The notes under the pieces: model-generated
Database searches by the model: none
The model's input: the letters and a program-made list of their open reading frames with translations, nothing else
Told to the model about the DNA's origin: nothing
Assembly (NCBI GenBank): GCA_020718925.1
Contig: DYRC01000046.1
Coordinates: forward strand, 1 to 18,059
Reading direction: 5' to 3'
Length of the DNA: 18,059 bases
Source of the DNA: Desulfonema limicola
GTDB lineage: Bacteria > Desulfobacterota > Desulfobacteria > Desulfobacterales > DYRC01
Shown: piece by piece, positions 1-6,114 of the stretch
Layout: each line of letters opens with the position of its first letter
How positions within the stretch are numbered: the first letter of the stretch is position 1
Program-made: the position numbers and the translations under genes

Positions 1-384
1 GGATGGCAGCAGTTCTACGCCGTCTCTGAAAATCTTGAATCCGGTTTCATTACTGGTGTCTGTCCAACTCAGGTTAATCTGAGTAGAAGAAGCAGGCGCA
101 GGCGTTGCAGTCAGAACGGTCGGAGCAGCAGGCGGAATACATGCCGAAGTTGTGATAGTTATGTCTGCGGCGGCAGAATCTCCGGCACTATTGGTCGCTT
201 TGACCGTATATTTGTAAGGCGTGCCGCAAGTCAAGCCCGTATTATCGGTGAATGTCGTTACATTCGCGCCGACTTTCGGGGATGGCAGCAGTTCTACGCC
301 GTCTCTGAAAATCTTGAATCCGGTTTCATTACTGGTGTCTGTCCAACTCAGGTTAATCTGAGTAGAAGAAGCAGGCGCAGGCGT
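1..384. repeat. Near-identical tandem FN3-domain repeat, 279-bp period
   Basis: Bases 1-105 are identical to 280-384, an offset of 279 bp or 93 codons, matching successive FN3 modules of the partial left gene. Identity stops abruptly after the shared GGCGT (105/384), although the following bases remain similar. Identity over more than 100 bp without synonymous change indicates recent duplication or gene conversion. More copies may lie beyond the left edge. Confidence 0.9.
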
Positions 385-1335
385 GGGAGTCAGACCGCTA
401 GGAGCAGCAGGCGGGGTTAGCACCTTTACTATAAAGGCTGGACCGTCTAAGCCCGTAGTGTTATTGCTGTCTTTGCTGGCTATGACTCTTTGTGGCGCAA
501 CATCGCTGTTATCCGTAAGCTTGAATACGCGAATACTGCTATTGCCATAATCCGCCAGATAGATGTAGCTTGCGTCAACGGTAATTCCGTAAGGACTGCT
601 CAATTTGGTATTTGTTAATTCGGGGTTGGTGTTGCCGGGTATGACTGCTTTCAACTCAAGAGTTCCTATATCAAACATGCTAATATTGGGAGCAGTATAA
701 TTCGCCACATAGATAAAACCTGCGTCAACAGCTATTCCAGCCGGACCGTTCAAGCCGCTTGCGATTTGGTTCTGATAAGCACCTGCAAGATTGAATACAC
801 TTACAGTGTTAGGGGTATCGCCGGCATTTGCAACATAGATGTTTGTTGCATTAACGGCAATTCCGTAAGGCGTGCTCAGATTGGTATTTATGGTCTTCTG
901 CGGCGCAATATTGTCCTTATCTGCAAGATTGAATACAAGGATTTTGCTATCGCCGCTATTTGCCACATAGATGTAGCCTGAATCAACAGCAATTCCTATC
1001 GGACTATTCAAGCCGGTTGCTGCGCCGGATATGGTTCTTACCGGCGTTACATTATCGCCCGTAGCCGCGAGATTGAATACAAGGATGCTGTTACTAGCTC
1101 TGTCCGCTACATAGATAAAGTTTGTGTCAGCAGCAATTCCCTGCGGATCGGTCATGGCAGGGCTGGTTATGATTTTTATCGGAGCAACATCTCCTTTATC
1201 CGTATCGTTATATACGGTTATACTCTTAGCGGTGTTATTGGTAACATACAAATCCGCATAAACACCGGCAGCATGAACTGCCGCCATCCCGATAATACAA
1301 ACAAGCACAGACAACACACGCATCATTTTTTTCAT
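1..1335 (-). CDS. Exported NHL/YVTN-type beta-propeller protein with fibronectin type III domains (3' end outside window)
   Basis: 445 codons are open from an ATG at 1335 to the window edge, so the C-terminus is missing. Residues 1-28 form a signal peptide (Lys-rich start, hydrophobic VLSVLVCIIGMAAV core, likely cleavage after VHA or VYA), so the product should be exported. Residues about 30-300 hold six repeats of about 47 residues, each with GIAVD..YIYVAN followed by S.LVFNLA, the pattern of NHL/YVTN beta-propeller blades. From about 310 two FN3-like units follow (INLSWTDTSNETGFKIFRDG, period 93 residues); the second is cut by the edge. The ribosome binding site AAAGGAG (1344-1350) sits 8 bases from the ATG. 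A structured leader precedes it. Role inferred only: extracellular binding or scaffold protein; no catalytic motif is visible and no partner gene is in the window. Confidence 0.85.
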   Translation of the reverse strand, partial: MKKMMRVLSVLVCIIGMAAVHAAGVYADLYVTNNTAKSITVYNDTDKGDVAPIKIITSPAMTDPQGIAADTNFIYVADRASNSILVFNLAATGDNVTPVRTISGAATGLNSPIGIAVDSGYIYVANSGDSKILVFNLADKDNIAPQKTINTNLSTPYGIAVNATNIYVANAGDTPNTVSVFNLAGAYQNQIASGLNGPAGIAVDAGFIYVANYTAPNISMFDIGTLELKAVIPGNTNPELTNTKLSSPYGITVDASYIYLADYGNSSIRVFKLTDNSDVAPQRVIASKDSNNTTGLDGPAFIVKVLTPPAAPSGLTPTPAPASSTQINLSWTDTSNETGFKIFRDGVELLPSPKVGANVTTFTDNTGLTCGTPYKYTVKATNSAGDSAAADITITTSACIPPAAPTVLTATPAPASSTQINLSWTDTSNETGFKIFRDGVELLPS

Positions 1336-1395
1336 AATAAAAACTCCTTTTCAGAAAGTGAATTGATACTTACAGATTCGGTGTTCAGACACCGG

Positions 1396-1572
1396 TCATA
1401 AAAAAACAAAACGCCGACCGCTCTCCTTATGCCGCAATGGCGGAGAACGACCGGGTAAAACATCGAAAGGACTTTCCCGAATCTTACAGAATCCGGGCGC
1501 ACCTCTGACTCGTTTGCCTGATTTTATCGGAAAAGTCAGGCTGTTTCCGGTTTCGGTCAGAGATTTTTTCAT
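1396..1572 (-). CDS. Possible 58-residue leader peptide or small protein
   Basis: An ATG at 1572 opens 58 codons ending in TGA at 1396-1398. It is preceded by AAAGGAG (1581-1587) at 8 bases, as good a ribosome binding site as any in the window. The peptide starts MKKSLTETGNSL, is rich in Arg, Lys, Gly, Ser and Pro, has one Cys and ends RRFVFL; there is no membrane segment or recognisable domain. The ORF covers almost the whole structured leader, and the terminator-like stem and U-tract are its last third (the U-tract encodes FVFL). It may therefore be a translated attenuator, or the reading frame may be a by-product of an RNA element. No homologue is recognised. The start context supports translation; function is unknown. 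Confidence 0.4.
   Translation of the reverse strand: MKKSLTETGNSLTFPIKSGKRVRGAPGFCKIRESPFDVLPGRSPPLRHKESGRRFVFL
1400..1454 (-). terminator. Intrinsic terminator / attenuator hairpin inside the leader
   Basis: In the minus-strand RNA a 13-bp GC-rich stem (1442-1454 with 1414-1426) encloses a smaller GCC/GGC hairpin. After three bases it is followed by a U-rich tract (UUUUGUUUUUUU, 1400-1411). This is the form of a Rho-independent terminator, and it lies upstream of, and on the same strand as, the propeller gene (start 1335). That position suggests premature termination control rather than the end of a gene. Confidence 0.6.
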
Positions 1573-1601
1573 AGTGATTTCTCCTTTGACAACTTAAATT
1601 A

Positions 1602-1617
1602 AGCAAAAATTATGCCA
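1602..1617 (-). promoter_or_regulatory. Sigma54-like (-24/-12) promoter for the leader and propeller gene
   Basis: The minus strand reads TGGCATAATTTTTGCT, matching the sigma54 consensus TGGCACG-N4-TTGCW with the invariant GG and GC dinucleotides at correct spacing. A start about 12 bases after the GC would fall near 1591, just ahead of the ribosome binding site (1581-1587) of the 58-codon ORF and the first helix of the leader. No activator site was identified. Confidence 0.5.
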
Positions 1618-1765
1618 GCATCTGCATGCGATTGCCATGACGCTGTAATAACCATTCTTGCATTTTTATCTGTTTCAGTATAACATAAAAATTCATGTTA
1701 CACAGTTGAAAAAAATTTAATAACAAGTTCAATGTCATTTGTGGGCATTAGGATCGCTGTATCTT

Positions 1766-2662
1766 ATGGATTTTCCGAATAGCGTCAGATTAATCGAAGT
1801 CGGGCTTAGGGACGGATTTCAGTTTGAAAGCAAAGTTGCGCCGACAGAACTCAAACTTGAGATCATCTCCGAACTCGTGCAAGCCGGACTGAAGCATCTT
1901 CAGATAGCCTCGTTTGTCAATCCCAAGCGTGTGCCGCAGATGGCAGATGCCGAAGAACTGCTCAGACGCCTTCCCAAGCACGATGGGGTGGTCTTCAGCG
2001 GGCTTGTTTTAAATACAAAAGGACTTGAACGCGCATGCCGGGCAGGACTTGAATCGGTTGAGATTTCAATCTCCGCCAGCGATACGCACAGCCGCAAAAA
2101 TACCGGCATGGCTTTGAATGAAGCAATCTTACAGGGAAAAGACATGATTCGGCGGGCAAAAGAATACAATATGCACATTACTGCCGGAGTTCAGTGCGCG
2201 TTCGGGTGTGTTTATGAAGGCAACATTGCCGAAGAGCGGGTGTTGGGTATTCTGTCTGAATTTATGTCCATCGGCATTGACAGGATTTCAATCGCAGACA
2301 CAACAGGAATGGCGCATCCGCTTTCAATAAAAAGCCTTATGAAAAAGCTGATTCCGCAAATTGGCGGACTTCCGGCTGCGCTTCATCTTCATGATACGCG
2401 GGGACTGGGGCTGGTCAATGTGATGGCTGCTATGGAATGCGGGATAAGAGAATTTGACTGCTCACTGGCTGGCATGGGCGGATGTCCGTTTGTGGCGGGC
2501 GCGGCGGGCAATATTGCCACCGAAGACACCGCGTATCTGATGAAAACCCTGAATATTGAAACCGGAATTGATATTCAGAAACTTGGGGCATGTTCAATGA
2601 AACTGGAAATTTTTTTTGAAAAACGCTTTCCCGGAAAAGTTTGCCGCTTGAATATCTGTTAA
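1766..2662 (+). CDS. mvaB: Hydroxymethylglutaryl-CoA lyase family protein (HMGL-like)
   Basis: This 298-residue TIM-barrel protein of the HMGL-like/DRE-TIM family would cleave HMG-CoA to acetoacetate and acetyl-CoA, a step of leucine breakdown and ketone metabolism. Visible landmarks: EVGLRDGFQ at 11-19 (Arg15 and Asp16, substrate and metal site), SFVNPKRVPQMAD at 49-61, CAFGCVYEG at 144-152, metal-binding HLHD at 207-210, and SLAGMGGCPF at 233-242, which carries the catalytic Cys240 of the HMG-CoA lyase signature. The loop reads LRDGFQFE where the canonical enzyme has PRDGLQNE, so a related acyl-CoA lyase is possible. I prefer the ATG at 1766 (AGGA at 1750-1753) to an upstream TTG at 1739, because the family starts a few residues before EVG. 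Rubredoxin follows 50 bases downstream, possibly co-transcribed. Length is normal for the family. Confidence 0.85.
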   Translation: MDFPNSVRLIEVGLRDGFQFESKVAPTELKLEIISELVQAGLKHLQIASFVNPKRVPQMADAEELLRRLPKHDGVVFSGLVLNTKGLERACRAGLESVEISISASDTHSRKNTGMALNEAILQGKDMIRRAKEYNMHITAGVQCAFGCVYEGNIAEERVLGILSEFMSIGIDRISIADTTGMAHPLSIKSLMKKLIPQIGGLPAALHLHDTRGLGLVNVMAAMECGIREFDCSLAGMGGCPFVAGAAGNIATEDTAYLMKTLNIETGIDIQKLGACSMKLEIFFEKRFPGKVCRLNIC

Positions 2663-2712
2663 TATTATGCTAATAAGAATAAGTATTATCAAAATATCAG
2701 CGGAGAAATATT

Positions 2713-2871
2713 ATGGCAAAATACGAATGTCCCTGCGGTTATGTGTATGACCCCAAAGAAGGCGATCCGGCAAACGGCGTGGAAGCAGGAACCGCTTTCA
2801 AAGACTTACCGGATGACTGGGTCTGCCCCAAATGCGGCGCTGAAAAAGAATTTTTTGAAAAAACAGACTGA
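2713..2871 (+). CDS. Rubredoxin with CxC first cysteine motif
   Basis: 52 residues, the usual size of a one-iron rubredoxin, a cytoplasmic one-electron carrier used by anaerobes for oxygen and peroxide detoxification and other redox reactions. The second knuckle is canonical (WVCPKCGAEKEFF, CxxCG) and the family core YDPKEGDP.NGV..GT.F.DLPDDW is intact. The first knuckle is YECPCGY: Cys6 and Cys8 are separated by one residue instead of two, an exact codon short of the usual CxxC and not a frameshift. The ribosome binding site GGAG (2702-2705) lies 7 bases before the ATG. A weak promoter (TTGCCG, 16-base spacer, TATTAT) overlaps the end of the lyase gene, so it may be transcribed alone or with that gene. 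The partner enzyme is not in the window. Confidence 0.92.
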   Translation: MAKYECPCGYVYDPKEGDPANGVEAGTAFKDLPDDWVCPKCGAEKEFFEKTD

Positions 2872-2900
2872 TTTTTTTCAGATAAACGCGCTCAATGCAC

Positions 2901-2938
2901 CCCCGTCCACCTGCCGCGTTGTTGTCAGGTGAACGGGG
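2901..2938. terminator. Hairpin between convergent genes, possible bidirectional terminator
   Basis: CCCCGT-C-CACCTG (2901-2913) pairs with CAGGTG-A-ACGGGG (2926-2938) around a 12-base loop. The single mismatch is C-A on the plus strand but a G-U pair on the minus strand. It lies 29 bases after the rubredoxin stop and 57 bases after the stop of the convergent ATP-grasp gene. No clear U-run follows on either strand, so termination is inferred from position. Confidence 0.4.
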
Positions 2939-2995
2939 AATGCGTTTCCTCTACTACGGAATCCTTATAAATTTTATCAGCTCAACATATTATAA

Positions 2996-3964
2996 TCATA
3001 ATCTTTTCATCGCAGAATCCATGATTTCCTTAATCAACTGAGCAAAAGTCATTCCGGCTAATCGGCAGACAATGGGGAGATCGGAATGGATGGCGTTGAG
3101 TCCGGCAAGCGGATTGATTTCAATGAAATTCGGAACACCTTCAGCATCAAGGCGAATATCAATTCTTCCCGCATCTCTGCAATCCAAAACCCGCCACACT
3201 TTCAACGACAACTCTTTGCAGGCATCTCCGAGTTGACCCTCAATCAGCGCGTAATTGACTCTGCCTTCATAATTGGCTTTATTGAAATAGGAATATGTGT
3301 TGTAGTCCGTATGCTCATAAAGCACTTCCATCACGCCGATGGCTTTTGCCTCTTTTCGCGTACCTAAAATTCCGACCGTAAATTCTCTTCCGGGAAGAAA
3401 GGTTTCCACCAGCACCGGCTGCTTAAATTTTTCAAGAAGCCGGATGCAGATATGCTTCAATTCATTCTTGGATTTAATTTCAGAAAATTGATCTATGCCT
3501 TTTCCTGTTCCTTCTGCAACGGGTTTTGCAAACAGCGGAAAGGGAAGATTTATCTTTTCAATATCTTCTGCTTCTCTGACAACGCAAAAATCAGCAGTTG
3601 CAATTCCGGCGTTTTTCACAATTTCTTTGGTCAATCCTTTATGAAGTGTGAGCGCAAGAACCAACGGATCGGAAAAAGTATAAGGAATCTGATACGCATC
3701 CAAAAGCGCAGGCACCTGAGCCTCGCGCCCCATGCCATACATGCCTTCGGCAATATTGAACACCATGTCCCATCGCTGATGATTTGCCAATTTCTGAACA
3801 AGGCTTTTCAGATTGCCGATCCGCTCTGTTTCAAAACCGTTTTCATGCAAGGCTTTTTCAATTTCTTCAATGGTTTCAAGCTTATCAAATTCTGCGACGT
3901 CTTCTTGTCCGTAACCTTCTTTAAGATAATCTTCTTTAAGATCATAGGTAAGTCCGATCTTCAT
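2996..3964 (-). CDS. ATP-grasp ligase, D-alanine--D-alanine ligase-like
   Basis: About 322 residues with the Ddl-like ATP-grasp layout. The N-terminal part has DMVFNIAEG (where Ddl has the VFN..HG segment) and a region resembling the Ddl N-lobe (VPALLDAYQIPYTFSDPLVLALTLHKGLTK). The central ATP-binding lobe has LPFPLFAKPVAEGTGKGI and VLVETFLPGREFTVGI. The C-terminal metal-binding segment GRIDIRLD..GVPNFIEINPLAG carries the acidic and Asn ligands typical of the fold. It should join a carboxylate to an amine with ATP; the substrate cannot be told, and no peptidoglycan gene is adjacent, so it is not clearly the cell-wall enzyme. Start is uncertain: ATG at 3964 or TTG at 3973, with AAAGGA at 3978-3983, 13 or 4 bases away respectively. 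It follows the YchF-like gene on the same strand after an inverted-repeat element. Confidence 0.8.
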   Translation of the reverse strand: MKIGLTYDLKEDYLKEGYGQEDVAEFDKLETIEEIEKALHENGFETERIGNLKSLVQKLANHQRWDMVFNIAEGMYGMGREAQVPALLDAYQIPYTFSDPLVLALTLHKGLTKEIVKNAGIATADFCVVREAEDIEKINLPFPLFAKPVAEGTGKGIDQFSEIKSKNELKHICIRLLEKFKQPVLVETFLPGREFTVGILGTRKEAKAIGVMEVLYEHTDYNTYSYFNKANYEGRVNYALIEGQLGDACKELSLKVWRVLDCRDAGRIDIRLDAEGVPNFIEINPLAGLNAIHSDLPIVCRLAGMTFAQLIKEIMDSAMKRL

Positions 3965-4004
3965 TTTTTTCAAAAAATCCTTTTATTAAAAATTCTTATG
4001 GATT

Positions 4005-4092
4005 GTCCGAACCGGGATTTTCAGGATTAAAAGATTACCGGGATTTTTTCAATCATGGTAATCCTGAAAATCCTGTGAATCATGGTTCAGAC
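4005..4092. repeat. Nested inverted-repeat element (GGATTTTCAGGATTA type)
   Basis: GATTTTCAGGATTA (4016-4029) is a perfect inverted copy of TAATCCTGAAAATC (4059-4072). GATTACC (4033-4039) can alternatively pair with GGTAATC (4057-4063). Outer ends GTC-C-GAACC (4005-4013) and GGTTC-A-GAC (4084-4092) are also inverted, with one mismatch. The element fills the gap between two minus-strand genes, and its right end supplies the last codon and TGA stop of the YchF-like gene. It resembles dispersed palindromic repeats I associate with sulfate-reducer genomes (inference, not checked). Confidence 0.65.
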
Positions 4093-5106
4093 ATTAAAGC
4101 GGAAATTAAGAATATCCCCATCCTGAACAATGTAGGTTTTTCCTTCCAATCTGACCGTGCCTTTTTTCCGGGCTTCGGCGTAAGTTCCGGCAGACATCAG
4201 ATCATTATACGCTAAAACTTCCGCCCGGATAAAACCTTTTTTGATGTCAGAATGAATCACCTCAGCCGCATCCAATGCTTGGGTATTTTTTCGGATGGTC
4301 CATGCCCGAACCTCGTCTTCGCCGACTGTGAAAAAAGACATCAAGCCCAAAATCTGATATGAGCCTTCGATAACCCGGTCGGTTGCAGACGCGCTGATAT
4401 TAAATTCCGTTAAGAAATCCTTTGCTTCTTCTTCAGACATCTGCGCCAATTCCCGCTCCAGTTTTCCCCGAATCACCATACAGCTTTCCTGTGAAGCCAA
4501 CTCCTGAGCATCAGGCATATTTTCATCTTCATCCGCATTGTTGAACAAAACCAGCATGGGCTTTGCGGACACAAACGCAAATCCTCTTAATGACGGGGCT
4601 TTGGCAATGTCGGGGAATCGGCGCAGAGGCGTCTCATTTTCAAGATGCTTTTTGCATTCGATTAACAGCGTCAATTCTTCATTATCAACGGGTTTGCCCC
4701 GTTTTTTATCCAGTTCTATGCGTTCAAGGCGTTTTTCCGTAACTATGAGATCGGCAAACACAAGCTCCTGATCCATTTTCATAAAATCCTGATACGGCGT
4801 CGGTTTTTCAAGACCGAAATTGCGAATCAGATGAATCAGCGCATCGCAGTCTCTGATTTGCGTCCAGATATTCTGCTCTTTTTTCTTTTCATGCGCCTGC
4901 ATTGCGGGCAGCGAATATTCCACCTGCGCGTAAATCGTTTTCTTGGGGGAATACATCCGGCTTAACACATCCACGCGCAAGTCCGGTACGCGAATTGTTC
5001 CGATGCGGTTTTCCGATTTGTTTGCCGTATCGGAAATATTCCGCGTCAGGGCTTCAAATACGGTGGTTCTTCCCGAACCGGGAAGACCGAAAATTCCGAG
5101 TTTCAT
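4087..5106 (-). CDS. YchF-like P-loop protein (DUF933/TGS C-terminus) with degenerate G motifs
   Basis: 339 residues, shorter than the usual YchF of about 363. The C-terminal 85 residues match YchF closely (FFTVGEDEVRAWTIRKNT, KGFIRAEVLAYNDL, RLEGKTYIVQDGDILNFRFNV), and the N-terminus starts like a translation-factor GTPase. YchF proteins bind ATP through a Ras-like domain and associate with ribosomes and the stress response. Here the P-loop is GLPGSGRT (7-14) with Arg13 replacing the usually invariant Lys, and the DIAG switch-II motif is absent (VEYSLPAM in its place), while VLFNNADEDE resembles the family NxxE segment. It may be a paralogue with weakened or lost nucleotide hydrolysis. AGGAG lies 8 bases before the ATG. 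The 193-base gap upstream, back to livG, shows only a weak promoter (TTGGAA, 17 bases, TAAAAC; 5154-5182). Confidence 0.8.
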   Translation of the reverse strand: MKLGIFGLPGSGRTTVFEALTRNISDTANKSENRIGTIRVPDLRVDVLSRMYSPKKTIYAQVEYSLPAMQAHEKKKEQNIWTQIRDCDALIHLIRNFGLEKPTPYQDFMKMDQELVFADLIVTEKRLERIELDKKRGKPVDNEELTLLIECKKHLENETPLRRFPDIAKAPSLRGFAFVSAKPMLVLFNNADEDENMPDAQELASQESCMVIRGKLERELAQMSEEEAKDFLTEFNISASATDRVIEGSYQILGLMSFFTVGEDEVRAWTIRKNTQALDAAEVIHSDIKKGFIRAEVLAYNDLMSAGTYAEARKKGTVRLEGKTYIVQDGDILNFRFNV

Positions 5107-5299
5107 CCGTGAATCTCCTGATAATCTGTAATAATTTTATGAATTTTTATGGTGTTTTAAGCCGGTTAATATCATCTTCCAACAAAATAAAACAGAATCC
5201 TTAGAGATAAAGATCACAGCTTCTGAGCTATCAATAACCTATCAAACAGGTCTTTATGATGAAGCGGCAAATTCTCCAAAGCTAAAATATGCTCCAGTT

Positions 5300-6064
5300 T
5301 TATCCCTCATCCCCTAGATACGCCTTGATTACCCGCGGATTGTTTCTGATTTCAGCAGGCGTTCCGTCTGCAATCGTCTCTCCGAAATCCAATACTTTGA
5401 TTCTTTCGCACAAAGACATCACCACGCGCATCTGATGCTCAATCAGCCATATTGTCAACTTGAATTTTTCCCGAATCCATCGGATCAACTCTATCAACTG
5501 GTCAATTTCATTCGGATTCATTCCGGCAGCAGGCTCATCCAACAAGAGCAGTTTGGGTTTGATGGTCAATGCCCGCCCGATTTCTACCCGGCGTTGCAGT
5601 CCGTAAGGCAGATTTTTAGGATATTCATCAACATAGTCGTTTAATCCCAAAACCTCAAGCAATTCTTCAGCCGATGTCCGGGCGGCTCTTTCGCTCTCCC
5701 GAACCGATTTATTCCATAAAATTGAGCCGATAAAGCCGTATCCGAGCCGATAATGCTGAGAAATCGAAAGGTTTTCAAGCACGGTCATGCTGTTCCAAAG
5801 GCGGATATTCTGAAATGTCCGGGCAAGTCCCAACGCTGTTACCGCGTGAGGTCTGAGTCCTGCTGTATTTTTGCCCATAAACAGAATCTGCCCCTCGCTG
5901 GGCTTATAAAACCCGGAGATCAGATTAAAAACAGTGGTTTTGCCCGCGCCATTGGGACCTATCAGAGCTAAAAGCTCGCCTTCCCTAAGCGTTAAATCAA
6001 AATCTCTGACTGCCTGTAATCCACCGAAAAAATGATTGACACGATTGACTCTGAGTAATTCCAT
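5300..6064 (-). CDS. livG: Branched-chain amino acid ABC transporter ATP-binding protein LivG
   Basis: 254 residues, the normal LivG size. It hydrolyses ATP on the cytoplasmic side of the high-affinity branched-chain amino acid (Leu/Ile/Val-type) importer. Walker A GPNGAGKT is at 36-43, the Q-loop TFQNIRLWNSMTVLENL at 83-99, the ABC signature as PYGLQRR at 153-159, Walker B LLLLDEP at 172-178 and the switch His at 210 (LIEHQM). The N-terminal LRVNRVNHFFGGLQAVRD and the C-terminal GTPAEIRNNPRVIKAYLG are characteristic of LivG rather than LivF. AAGGAA precedes the ATG. It lies 50 bases after nif3 on the same strand and is likely co-transcribed with it. The permease gene livM lies upstream, beyond nif3 and a tRNA; livH, livF and a binding protein gene are not in this window. 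Confidence 0.93.
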   Translation of the reverse strand: MELLRVNRVNHFFGGLQAVRDFDLTLREGELLALIGPNGAGKTTVFNLISGFYKPSEGQILFMGKNTAGLRPHAVTALGLARTFQNIRLWNSMTVLENLSISQHYRLGYGFIGSILWNKSVRESERAARTSAEELLEVLGLNDYVDEYPKNLPYGLQRRVEIGRALTIKPKLLLLDEPAAGMNPNEIDQLIELIRWIREKFKLTIWLIEHQMRVVMSLCERIKVLDFGETIADGTPAEIRNNPRVIKAYLGDEG

Positions 6065-6114
6065 TTCAAATATTCCTTAACAGAACAAATCCGTCAGAGA
6101 ATCAGGCGGGAAAT

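Larger units (their letters stand above)
1379..1591 (-). promoter_or_regulatory. Candidate structured leader RNA of the propeller/FN3 gene
   Basis: Read on the minus strand the leader folds into successive stems. A 9-bp closing helix pairs 1556-1564 with 1501-1509 and encloses a hairpin GCCUGA/UCAGGC (1516-1541). An 8-bp hairpin pairs 1489-1497 with 1476-1483 and uses two G-U pairs. A 13-bp stem pairs 1442-1454 with 1414-1426 with three G-U pairs and is followed by a U-tract. A small perfect hairpin CGGTGT/ACACCG lies at 1379-1394. Several pairs are A-C mismatches on the plus strand but G-U on the minus strand, so the fold fits RNA transcribed toward the propeller gene. I compared it from memory with c-di-GMP I and II, cobalamin, guanidine-III and fluoride riboswitches and found no convincing match. 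Function (riboswitch or attenuator) is inference. Confidence 0.55.

Noticed and set aside
1400..1591. c-di-GMP (GEMM) riboswitch call for the leader
   Set aside because: A GGCAAAC stretch recalls GEMM, but the second conserved segment (GGGACGCAAAGCC) and the tetraloop receptor are missing.
1739..1765. Upstream TTG start for the HMG-CoA-lyase-like gene
   Set aside because: It adds nine residues absent from the family; ATG 1766 is preceded by AGGA and fits the normal N-terminus.
3452..4030. 192-codon plus-strand ORF opposite the ATP-grasp gene
   Set aside because: Phe- and Cys-rich shadow composition; the opposite frame has clear ATP-grasp motifs.
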